This document shows, in pieces, positions 1-5,754 of a stretch of 8,392 nt of DNA (position 1 is the stretch's first letter; each line of letters starts with the position of its first letter). The stretch lies in the NCBI GenBank assembly GCA_937928755.1, contig CALEZI010000204.1, positions 1 through 8,392 on the forward strand. The letters run 5' to 3'. The notes below the pieces were generated by a model. That model made no database searches, was not told the DNA's origin, and worked only from the letters and a program-made list of their open reading frames with translations. The position numbers and the translations under genes are program-made. Source of the stretch: an uncultured Rhodanobacteraceae bacterium. Lineage in GTDB: Bacteria > Pseudomonadota > Gammaproteobacteria > Xanthomonadales > SZUA-5.

Positions 1-52
1 CGAATGGGAGAGCAATTTTGTCGGCGGCCCCAACCCAAGGCATAGGGTCTAC
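1..52 (+). repeat. Left copy of a 52-bp inverted repeat
   Basis: The first 52 bases are the exact reverse complement of 8339-8390. Identity stops sharply at position 53, which is G where the partner requires C. The outer boundary is unknown because the window begins inside the repeat. Translated in frame it gives the peptide MSAAPTQGIGST at the start of two long open frames, but nothing suggests it is coding. It could be a terminal inverted repeat of an element or one copy of a dispersed repeat at which an assembly contig ended. The second reading seems more likely, because no transposase lies between the copies and the enclosed genes are housekeeping types. Confidence 0.9.
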
Positions 53-66
53 GTCCGAATACTGGA

Positions 67-94
67 TTTACAAGCGCCCGGGGGCGACCGGAAC
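67..94 (+). repeat. 3'-end remnant of the CGCAAAGG-type repeat
   Basis: This short stretch downstream of folE2 carries ACAAGCGC followed after a few bases by GGGCGACCGGAAC. The same two blocks, in the same order and orientation, form the 3' end of the larger repeats at 1250-1465 and 3251-3428. It therefore looks like a third, 5'-truncated copy lying about 15 bp inside the left inverted repeat. It also contains a tight CGCCC/GGGCG inverted repeat (75-86). That could act weakly at the end of the folE2 transcript, but there is no T-tract. Confidence 0.55.
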
Positions 95-95
95 C

Positions 96-1028
96 CTACC
101 CCACCCACTCGGTCTGCGGCCCGTAACCACCGGCCACACCCTTGCTGACCACCGCGACGGCGTCGTGCGGATGCAGGCTTTCCTGGTGTACCGCGCGCGC
201 CCAGAAATCGGCGATGCGCCCGTCGGCGGCGAGCGCCTTGCGCACGCGACGGCCGGCATCTTCGCAGAACATCAGGTTGGCGCCATTCAGTCTCGCGAAG
301 GCCTGTTCGTCCTCGCGCTTGACCGCGGTCTGCACCGGGGTCTTGAGCGCGTTTTCCAGAAGGTCGATGAAATCGACAATCGGAAAGTCCTGGAAACTCG
401 GCAACAGGCGGGCGCGCAGTTGCAGCAGGCTGCGCTGGCTGTGCGGCGTGGCCATGATGCCCTGCTCGCTGCCGAGCCAGTCGAGCACGCGCTGGTGGTC
501 GAGCATTTCGCCGGCCGGGAAGTCGCGCCGGAACTGCTCCTGGATCAACTGCCGAGCCAATGCCGCCGAACAGGGACAAGTGCTCGAGTAGACCACCTCG
601 GTCGCCAGTTCGAGCACGAAGTGGCCGCGCTCCTGCAGCGCCGAGATCACCACCGGATAGCGGCGCCAGCCCTGGGTGTCGCTGACCAGCGCGCGGCGCC
701 GGACCATGTAGTCAAAAGCGATACGCACCGACGCACGATCGCTCAGGCCTTGGTGCGAATCCAGAAAATCGTGCAGCAGGCCATGCACCGAGCGCGGCGT
801 CAGCGCGTGCTCCGACAGGTGACGGTCGACATGCAGGTACAGCCGCGACATGTGGATGCCGCGCGCCTGGGGTTGATTCAGGTTGACATGGGCGCTGACC
901 TTGCCCGGCGCCTGGATGACGCGGCCATCGGCGCCAGCAATCGTCACCGGCACCTCGATGGCGTCCATGCCGACCCAATCGAGCTGCCCGGCATGGTCGG
1001 CGGCAAGTTCGCTGGCGATGTCGGGCAT
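96..1028 (-). CDS. folE2: GTP cyclohydrolase FolE2 (type IB)
   Basis: FolE2 (COG1469 family) converts GTP to 7,8-dihydroneopterin triphosphate, the first step of tetrahydrofolate synthesis and of queuosine precursor synthesis. It is a metal-dependent cytosolic enzyme and often replaces the Zn-dependent FolE under zinc limitation. From the ATG at 1028 the protein has 310 residues, the usual family length. Visible signatures are GIHMSRLY (57-64), SSTCPCSAALARQ with the metal-binding Cys151 (148-160), ATPHSQRS with His196 (193-200), and REDEQAFARLNGANLM (238-253). A TTG codon at 1055 would add nine residues; neither start has a clear ribosome binding site. I prefer the ATG because homologues begin near the Pro-Asp that follows it. 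The gene stands alone: the next gene upstream on this strand ends 445 bp away. I see no Zur-like operator in the upstream region. Confidence 0.93.
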   Translation of the reverse strand: MPDIASELAADHAGQLDWVGMDAIEVPVTIAGADGRVIQAPGKVSAHVNLNQPQARGIHMSRLYLHVDRHLSEHALTPRSVHGLLHDFLDSHQGLSDRASVRIAFDYMVRRRALVSDTQGWRRYPVVISALQERGHFVLELATEVVYSSTCPCSAALARQLIQEQFRRDFPAGEMLDHQRVLDWLGSEQGIMATPHSQRSLLQLRARLLPSFQDFPIVDFIDLLENALKTPVQTAVKREDEQAFARLNGANLMFCEDAGRRVRKALAADGRIADFWARAVHQESLHPHDAVAVVSKGVAGGYGPQTEWVG

Positions 1029-1249
1029 GACCCGAATGGTGGCTTCAGTGCGCAAGGTAGGTGAGCTCGGATATCTGGGCGGAAGCCGCCGTCGCAGCGA
1101 AGAATGCTAACCGGGGGAGCATGTCGGGCTTGTCAAGAGTAGCGCAACGGCTTCGTGCAACGCGTCGAGTGGCTTGCACCAATGACCGCAGGCGTTGTCC
1201 GCGAGTTCTTCTGGCAGTCGTGCCAACCTTCGCGGGCAGAACCCGCATT
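1029..1249. other. Unique spacer upstream of folE2
   Basis: This non-coding stretch lies between the folE2 start and the repeat at 1250 and should hold the folE2 promoter on the minus strand. A perfect TTGACA hexamer reads on the minus strand at 1136-1131. The best -10 candidate (TAGCAT, 1109-1104) is 21 bases away, which is too far for a confident sigma-70 call. No AT-rich Zur-type dyad, tRNA or small gene is evident. Confidence 0.45.
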
Positions 1250-1465
1250 CATTGAACATAACGCAAGTCGTTGAAAGGTGACGTTTGTCCGCAAAGGACG
1301 CAAAGAACGCAAAGAACGCAAAGGAAAGCGAGGCCAGCAGGATATCAACCCATTGGTTCTTGGCTCTTTTTGCGTCCTTTGCGTCCTTTGCGGACAAAAA
1401 AGCAGCCCGCATGTTCACCGCCAGTTTGATGCGAGAACAAGCGCACCGACATGGGCGACCGGCAC
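1250..1465 (+). repeat. Dispersed CGCAAAGGACGC-type hairpin repeat, copy 1
   Basis: This element of about 215 bp matches 3251-3428 along most of its length. The order is: a lead-in around AACATAACGCAAGT; a left arm of CGCAAAG/GACGCAAAG iterations (1287-1324); a unique middle; a complementary right arm of TTTGCGTCC iterations (1366-1395) followed by an A-run; and a conserved tail GAACAAGCGCACCG...GGGCGACCGG. The arms are perfectly placed to form a long stem. Compared with the other copy it has about 20 extra bases after the A-run. It starts 9 bp past the stop of the minus-strand DUF72 gene, so its hairpin could help end that transcript. Similar CGCAAAGG repeats are known from many environmental bacterial genomes and give spurious Lys/Ala- and Phe/Ala-rich peptides. 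Confidence 0.85.
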
Positions 1466-1473
1466 TGCCAAAG

Positions 1474-2361
1474 CTAAAACAAGCTCAACTGCCCCGCTGT
1501 GGGTGCTCGCATCGCCGCCTCGACCTCGCCGGGAAACGCCGCCAGCGGCGGCAACTGCGGCAGTCGCTCGCGCACCCTCTCGTAGACCCGTCGCGCCAGC
1601 TCCGGCGCCTCGCGATCGTCCGGGGTGTGGGCGAAGAACCGGGCCTCGCGACCCGCCGTCAGCCACTCGGTCAGCGTGTCGACCCACACGTCGAGCCAGG
1701 GCTCGGCGACAATCGCCTGGTTCTGGCCGACGAAACGCACCATCGGCCGCTCGCCGATGGCCACGGCGCGCAGTGGCAGTTCAGGCTTGCGCGCCTGTGC
1801 CTGCGCCGTGCTGCGGTCGCGCGAGGCAGCCGCATGGATGCAACGGGTGTCGAACAGGCAACGGTCGACGCCGTGCTCGCGCAGGACTTCGTGCAGGGCG
1901 GCTTCATTCGCGCCCTGATCGAAGTAATCCTGATGACGCACCTCGACGGCATAGCGGAACTGGTTCGGCAACTCGCGCAAGTAGGCGCGCAAGCGGTCCA
2001 GAAGCGCCCCATTGAAACGCGGCCCCAGTTGCAGCATGAATGGCCCAAGGCGCTCGCCGAGCGGCGCCATCAACTTCAGGAAGGCATGCGTAGCCGCACG
2101 CGCATCGCGCAACATCATGCGATGGGTGATTTCGCTGGGAAACTTGAAGCAGAAGCGGAAGTGTTCGGGCGTCTCGTCGCGCCAGCGCGCCACCGCGGTC
2201 GGACTCGGCAGCGCGTAGAAGGTCGAGTTGCCTTCGACCGTCGAAAACACCTGCGCATACTGAGCGAGATAGTCCTTGCGCTCGGCGCCGCGCGTGTAAA
2301 GGCGCCCGCGCCAGTCGGCGCAGGCCCACACCGGACAGCCGATTCGAAGGGTCGGAGTCAT
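1474..2361 (-). CDS. DUF72 (YecE-like) TIM-barrel protein
   Basis: This 295-residue protein belongs to the DUF72/YecE family (COG1801), which has a TIM-barrel-like fold and no firmly established biochemical role. The N-terminal family signature is visible as IGCPVWACADWRG (about 7-19), then TVEGNSTFYALPSP (about 41-54), and FKFPSEITH (about 72-80). Further in, the LGP...F block, AVEVRHQDYF and a C-terminal FAHTPDD segment fit the family. The ATG at 2361 is supported by an AGGAT Shine-Dalgarno sequence six bases upstream (minus strand, 2372-2368). The length is normal for the family. The last five residues are QLSLF (291-295), which matches the consensus for binding the DNA polymerase III sliding clamp; a link to DNA replication or repair is inference only. 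It is transcribed away from greB across a 311-bp gap with palindromic repeats, and a hairpin repeat lies directly beyond its stop. Confidence 0.9.
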   Translation of the reverse strand: MTPTLRIGCPVWACADWRGRLYTRGAERKDYLAQYAQVFSTVEGNSTFYALPSPTAVARWRDETPEHFRFCFKFPSEITHRMMLRDARAATHAFLKLMAPLGERLGPFMLQLGPRFNGALLDRLRAYLRELPNQFRYAVEVRHQDYFDQGANEAALHEVLREHGVDRCLFDTRCIHAAASRDRSTAQAQARKPELPLRAVAIGERPMVRFVGQNQAIVAEPWLDVWVDTLTEWLTAGREARFFAHTPDDREAPELARRVYERVRERLPQLPPLAAFPGEVEAAMRAPTAGQLSLF

Positions 2362-2367
2362 GGGTCG

Positions 2368-2372
2368 ATCCT
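2368..2372 (-). promoter_or_regulatory. Ribosome binding site of the DUF72 gene
   Basis: The minus strand reads AGGAT followed by six bases and the ATG at 2361. This is the best start signal available for this gene and fixes the start codon. Confidence 0.6.
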
Positions 2373-2409
2373 ACGCCGTCGCCGAGCATCGGGCGCGCTT
2401 TTGCGCCTG

Positions 2410-2486
2410 GTGGGTCCAGACGCATCTTGACGCTGTTGACTCGGCCGGCGTTGGAAGACAGAGCGTCCAGACAAGTCTGGACCCAC
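2410..2486 (+). repeat. Composite palindromic repeat, copy 1 (left half degenerate)
   Basis: The element begins with GTGGGTCCAGAC and ends with GGACCCAC. Its right half holds an intact GTCCAGAC-AA-GTCTGGAC palindrome (2465-2482). The left half reads GTCCAGACGCATCTTGAC, a decayed version of the same unit in the opposite orientation. The halves are joined by a spacer with GCTGTTG and CTCGGCC blocks, as in the copies at 5840 and 6064. It lies in the divergent DUF72-greB gap, less than 130 bp upstream of the DUF72 start. Confidence 0.8.
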
Positions 2487-2626
2487 CACAGCAAAGCCGG
2501 CCTGGTCGCACCAACGCAGCGGTCGCACCATGGGTACTCTGCGCATCCCCTTCGCTCGGACCTCCAGCAACCCGATGGCCGGCATCCGTAGATTCTCTGG
2601 CGAGGATGAGTAGGATTGCGGCGACA
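2487..2626. other. Unique part of the divergent DUF72-greB gap
   Basis: This 140-bp stretch between two palindromic repeats should contain the greB promoter. I see no convincing -35/-10 pair or small reading frame. A fragment around 2529-2546 (TGGGTACTCTGCGCATCC) faintly resembles the degenerate left half of copy 1, which would make the solo palindrome downstream part of another worn composite element. That resemblance is weak. Confidence 0.35.
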
Positions 2627-2652
2627 GCGTCCGGACAAGTCTGGACCCACCA
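2627..2652 (+). repeat. Solo GTCC(A/G)GAC palindrome upstream of greB
   Basis: The unit GTCCGGAC-AA-GTCTGGAC (2629-2646), flanked by GC and CCCACC, is the right half of the composite repeat seen elsewhere in the window, with one base changed in the left arm. An intact left half is not recognisable nearby. It ends only about 20 bases before the greB start codon, so it is probably part of the greB leader RNA, where an eight-base-pair stem would sit next to the initiation region. Confidence 0.8.
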
Positions 2653-2672
2653 GAGGCACTTCAAAAAGCCCC

Positions 2673-3188
2673 ATGGCCGGCACCCGCTACCGTCCCCCTC
2701 AAGCCCCGTCGACCGCGCTGATCACGCGTGCCGGCTACGAACGCCTGCGCGATGAACTCGACGACCTTTGGCGCGTCCGCCGGCCGGAGGTCGTCACGGC
2801 GCTCGCCGCCGCCGCGGCCGAAGGCGACCGTTCGGAAAACGCCGAGTACACCTATCGCAAGCGCCAACTGGGCGAAATTGATCGTCGCGTGCGCTATCTG
2901 ACGAAACGGCTGGAGCACATCAAGGTCATCGACAGCGTGCCCACCGATCGCAGCGCCGTCTACTTCGGTGCCTGGGTGTGGTTCGAAGCGGTCGACGACG
3001 AGCGCGAGCATCGCGTGCGCATCGTCGGCCCGGATGAAACCGACGCCACGCGGGGATGGATCAGCATCGACTCGCCGCTCGCCCGCGGCGCGCTGAAAAA
3101 GCGCGTCGACGACGAGTTCGACGCCGACCTGCCCAGCGGCCGCGTGCGCTTCCTGATCGTCGCCGTCAGCTATGACGGGCCGCTGTAG
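2673..3188 (+). CDS. greB: Transcription elongation factor GreB
   Basis: GreB enters the secondary channel of RNA polymerase and stimulates cleavage of backtracked RNA, which rescues stalled complexes. The 171-residue product has the N-terminal coiled-coil domain (about 14-90) and the C-terminal FKBP-like domain (about 95-171). The coiled-coil tip motif GDRSENAEY (51-59) supplies the acidic residues Asp52 and Glu55 that hold the catalytic Mg2+. RRVRYLTKRLE and the YFGAWVWFEAVDDE and SIDSPLARGALKK blocks are diagnostic of GreB rather than GreA. The ATG at 2673 was chosen because upstream codons in the same frame run into the palindromic repeat; the conserved region begins around residue 13, leaving a short Pro-rich lead not found in E. 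coli GreB. A ribosome binding site is poor (AGAGG, 16 bases upstream). The stop codon lies inside a GTAG-REP palindrome. Confidence 0.95.
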   Translation: MAGTRYRPPQAPSTALITRAGYERLRDELDDLWRVRRPEVVTALAAAAAEGDRSENAEYTYRKRQLGEIDRRVRYLTKRLEHIKVIDSVPTDRSAVYFGAWVWFEAVDDEREHRVRIVGPDETDATRGWISIDSPLARGALKKRVDDEFDADLPSGRVRFLIVAVSYDGPL

Positions 3189-3212
3189 GAGCGACGTGCA
3201 CGTCGCGACCGG
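3184..3212 (+). repeat. GTAG-type REP palindrome
   Basis: The sequence GTAGGA is followed by the perfect 16-base palindrome GCGACGTGCACGTCGC (3191-3206) and then GACC. A GTAG foot beside a hairpin is the hallmark of REP elements mobilised by RAYT/TnpA-REP tyrosine transposases, known in Pseudomonas and as SMAG elements in Stenotrophomonas. The greB stop codon (TAG, 3186-3188) is the TAG of the GTAG motif. The hairpin, a six-pair stem with a TGCA loop, may protect or end the greB mRNA; it has no T-tract. No RAYT gene is present in the window. Confidence 0.75.
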
Positions 3213-3250
3213 CGCAAAGACGGAACCCACGGTCTTGACGTGGCTGCCCT

Positions 3251-3428
3251 CATCAAACATGACGCAAGTATCTGAAAGAGAATCTTTTCCCGCAAAGGAC
3301 GCAAAGGAAAGCAAAGCCAGCAGAACATCAACACCTGGGTTCCTGGCTCTCTTTGCGTCCTTTGCGTCCTTTGCGGACAAAAAAGGGTTTGATGCGCGAA
3401 CAAGCGCACCGCCTCGGGCGACCGGAAC
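3251..3428 (+). repeat. Dispersed CGCAAAGGACGC-type hairpin repeat, copy 2
   Basis: This copy of about 178 bp matches 1250-1465: lead-in AACATGACGCAAGT, left arm of CGCAAAGGACGCAAAGG (3290-3316), middle with CCAGCAG and ATCAACACC, right arm CTTTGCGTCCTTTGCGTCC and beyond (3351-3378), an A-run, and the tail GAACAAGCGCACCG...GGGCGACCGGAAC. The left arm is shorter by one or two iterations than in copy 1, as expected for slippage. It lies between greB and the EF-G-like gene, in the same orientation as both. Confidence 0.85.
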
Positions 3429-3638
3429 GCTCCTGCAACTGCCGTCACTGCTGCACCGCAACACATCCTTCCCTTGGCGCGACTTTGGTCAAGGCGTAGT
3501 GTCGAACGAGTCTTCATCATCGATCGCGACAGGCTCGGATCGTCGATCGCGAGCCGCTTCGATCATCCAATCAGGCTGTGGCGCTCGTGCCCTCCCGCAA
3601 CGACCGCCATGGCCGACCACCAGCCAGGGAGACCCCTC
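3429..3638 (+). promoter_or_regulatory. Leader and probable promoter region of the EF-G-like gene
   Basis: This 210-bp unique stretch between the repeat and the start codon should hold the promoter. I do not see a convincing sigma-70 pair. It carries the ten-base direct repeat TCGATCGCGA at 3520-3529 and 3543-3552, starts 23 bp apart, which is about two helical turns and could be an operator. The frame is open from 3474, but those 55 codons show no EF-G homology. Confidence 0.4.
3626..3631 (+). promoter_or_regulatory. Ribosome binding site of the EF-G-like gene
   Basis: AGGGAG sits seven bases before the ATG at 3639. It decides between this start and the in-frame ATG codons at 3474 and 3609, neither of which has a comparable signal. 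Confidence 0.7.
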
Positions 3639-5690
3639 ATGCCCGCCTATACCACCGCTCAGATTCGCAACGTCGCTCTCGTGGGCCACGCCGGCGCCGG
3701 CAAGACTTCACTGTTTGAAGCCCTGCTTTTTGCCGGCGGCGCGATCAACTCGCAGGGATCCGTCGAACGCGGCAACACGGTGTCGGACTACGACCCGATG
3801 GAACGCGAGCGCCAGCATTCGATCGGCTCGTCGATTGCCTCGATCGATCACGCCGGCGTGCACATCAACCTGATCGACACGCCGGGATATCCGGATTTCC
3901 GCGGCAAGACGCTGTCGGCGCTGGCCGCCATCGAAACCTGCGCGATCGTCGTCAATGCCGACAACGGCATCGAATATTCGACGGCGCGGATGATGGAGTA
4001 CGCCAAGGCGCGGCGGCTGTGCCGCTTGCTGATCGTCAACAAGATGGACCACGAGGACAACGACCTCGAAATGCTGGTCGAGCAGTTGCGCGACACCTTC
4101 GGCAACGAATGCCTGCCGATCAACCTGCCAGCGAAGGGTCGTTCGGCAGTCGTCGATTGTTTCCGCACTCCGAGCGGCGAATCGGACTTCTCGAACGTTG
4201 CCGATGCCCACCAGAGGATCATCGATCAGGTGGTCGAGATCAATGAAGACGTCATGGGCCATTACCTCGAAGAGGGCGAAGAAGGCCTGTCCGGCCAGGA
4301 ACTGCACGATGCCTTCGAGCAGTGCCTGCGCGAAGGCCATCTGGTGCCAATCTGTTTCGTCTCGGCGCGCAGCGGCGCTGGCGTCAAGGAACTGCTCGAT
4401 TTGTTCGAGACGCTGATGCCGAATCCGTCCGAAGCCAACCCGCCGCTGTTCGTCAAGGGCAGAGGCGCCGACGCCGAACCCTTCCGTACCGAACCGGACG
4501 CCTCCAGGCATGTCGTCGCCGACGTCTTCAAGATCATCAATGACCCGTTCGTCGGCAAGCTCAGTGTGTTCCGCGTTTATCAGGGCACGGTGCGTCGCGA
4601 CACTCAACTGTTCATCGACGACGGCAAGAAGCCGTTCAAGGTGGGTCACTTGTTCAAGCTCAAGGGCAAGGACCATGTGGAAATCGACGACGCCATTCCG
4701 GGCGACATCGCTGCGGTGGCAAAGATCGAGGAAATCCACTTCGACGCCGTGCTGCACGACAGCCACGACGAGGATCAGATCCACCTGAAACCGATCAATT
4801 TCCCGCAGCCCATGTTCGGACTCGCCATCGAACCGGCCACGCGCGGACAGGAACAGAAACTGGCGAACGCGCTGAACAAGCTGTCCGAAGAGGATCCGTG
4901 CTTCCGCATCGAGCACCACAAGGAACTCAACGAGACCGTGATCCGTGGGCTCGGCGAACTGCATCTGCGGGTGATGCTGGAACGCATGAAGGAACGTTAC
5001 GGCGTCGAGGTGATCACGCGTCCGCCGCGCATCGCCTATCGCGAGACCATTTCCGCCAATGCCGACGGCCATCACCGGCACAAGAAGCAGACCGGCGGTG
5101 CCGGCCAGTTTGGCGAGGTCTACCTCAGGGTGGAACCCTTGCCCCGCGGTTCCGGCTTCGAGTTTGTCGACGAGGTCAAGGGCGGCACCATCCCCGGCCA
5201 GTTCCTGCCCGCCATTGAAAAAGGCGTGCGCCTTGCGCTCGATCAGGGCGCGGTTGCCGGCTACCAGATCCACGACGTGCGCGTGATCGTTTACGACGGC
5301 AAGCACCACCCGGTCGACTCCAAGGAGGTCGCCTTCGTCAGCGCCGGCAAGAAGGCGTTCATGGATGCCGTCAGCAAGGCACGCCCGATGGTGCTGGAGC
5401 CGATCGTCAATCTGGACGTCACTGTCCCCGCCGAAAGCATGGGCGACATCACCAGCGGTCTTGCGACCAAGCGCGCCCGCATCAACGGCACCGATTCAAT
5501 GCGCGGCGGCGAACTGATCGTCAAGGCGCAGGTGCCGCTGGCCGAGATCAGCGAGTACAGCAACGAGCTGAAGGCGGTGACCGCCGGTCGCGGTCGCTAC
5601 AGCATCGAACTCAGCCACTACGAGGCGGTGCCAGGCAATGTGCAGAAGCAGTTGATGGAGGCGTACAAGCCGAGGCACGAGGAGGAGTGA
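3639..5690 (+). CDS. fusA2: EF-G-like translational GTPase (EF-G2 type)
   Basis: This 683-residue protein has the full five-domain architecture of elongation factor G: G domain (about 8-280), domain II (about 295-385), domain III (about 389-460), domain IV (about 461-578) and domain V (about 580-670). GTP-binding motifs are GHAGAGKT (16-23), DTPGYPDF (80-87), NKMD (134-137) and SAR near 240. It differs from housekeeping EF-G in two places. The switch I motif RGITI is replaced by RQHSI (58-62), and the catalytic His after DTPG is Tyr84. The domain IV tip keeps DGKHHPVDS (553-561), with His557 aligning to the EF-G His583 needed for translocation. These traits match the EF-G2/EF-G-like subfamily, known from mycobacterial paralogues, rather than canonical EF-G or Tet(M)-type protection proteins. 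Its job is uncertain: ribosome rescue, recycling or reactivation are possible. No rpsL, rpsG or tuf gene is adjacent, which also argues for a paralogue. The stop codon merges into a repeat. Confidence 0.9.
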   Translation: MPAYTTAQIRNVALVGHAGAGKTSLFEALLFAGGAINSQGSVERGNTVSDYDPMERERQHSIGSSIASIDHAGVHINLIDTPGYPDFRGKTLSALAAIETCAIVVNADNGIEYSTARMMEYAKARRLCRLLIVNKMDHEDNDLEMLVEQLRDTFGNECLPINLPAKGRSAVVDCFRTPSGESDFSNVADAHQRIIDQVVEINEDVMGHYLEEGEEGLSGQELHDAFEQCLREGHLVPICFVSARSGAGVKELLDLFETLMPNPSEANPPLFVKGRGADAEPFRTEPDASRHVVADVFKIINDPFVGKLSVFRVYQGTVRRDTQLFIDDGKKPFKVGHLFKLKGKDHVEIDDAIPGDIAAVAKIEEIHFDAVLHDSHDEDQIHLKPINFPQPMFGLAIEPATRGQEQKLANALNKLSEEDPCFRIEHHKELNETVIRGLGELHLRVMLERMKERYGVEVITRPPRIAYRETISANADGHHRHKKQTGGAGQFGEVYLRVEPLPRGSGFEFVDEVKGGTIPGQFLPAIEKGVRLALDQGAVAGYQIHDVRVIVYDGKHHPVDSKEVAFVSAGKKAFMDAVSKARPMVLEPIVNLDVTVPAESMGDITSGLATKRARINGTDSMRGGELIVKAQVPLAEISEYSNELKAVTAGRGRYSIELSHYEAVPGNVQKQLMEAYKPRHEEE

Positions 5691-5718
5691 GCGAAGCGGG
5701 GCACGGGGCACGCGAGAG
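5691..5718 (+). repeat. GCGAAGCGGGGCAC...CGCGAGAG repeat, short copy
   Basis: Immediately after the EF-G-like stop codon, GCGAAGCGGGGCAC is followed by GGGGCACGCGAGAG. The same ends flank the expanded heptamer array at 5755-5817. This copy has only two GGGCAC units and looks like the unexpanded form. The stop codon itself lies in a GAGTGAGCGAAG context that parallels GAGGAGCGAAG at the second copy. Confidence 0.75.
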
Positions 5719-5754
5719 ATCCGCCGCTGCGTTTTTGGCCTGGTGCATTGAGGA

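Noticed and set aside
18..1064. Long plus-strand open frame opposite folE2
   Set aside because: It is antisense to a clear FolE2 protein, has no family resemblance, and begins inside the inverted repeat. High GC content commonly opens such frames.
1104..1136. TTGACA hexamer upstream of folE2 as a sigma-70 promoter (minus strand)
   Set aside because: The -35 is perfect, but the only plausible -10 (TAGCAT) is 21 bases away, outside the normal 16-19 range.
1107..1418. Minus-strand frame with Lys/Ala- and Phe/Ala-rich repeats
   Set aside because: This is the translated CGCAAAGG repeat, a well-known source of false proteins.
1285..2430. 381-codon plus-strand frame starting in the CGCAAAGG repeat
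   Set aside because: The first part translates the repeat (SAKDAKNAKNAKE) and the rest is antisense to the DUF72 gene.
3708..5309. 533-codon open frame on the minus strand opposite the EF-G-like gene
   Set aside because: Long antisense frames of this kind (with stretches like LELEQVTHLERLL) are routinely produced opposite EF-G genes in GC-rich DNA. The plus-strand product has all the GTPase motifs.
5691..5735. Intrinsic terminator of the EF-G-like gene before the TTTTT at about 5732
   Set aside because: The T-run is there, but the sequence before it gives only a four-pair stem with a very long loop.
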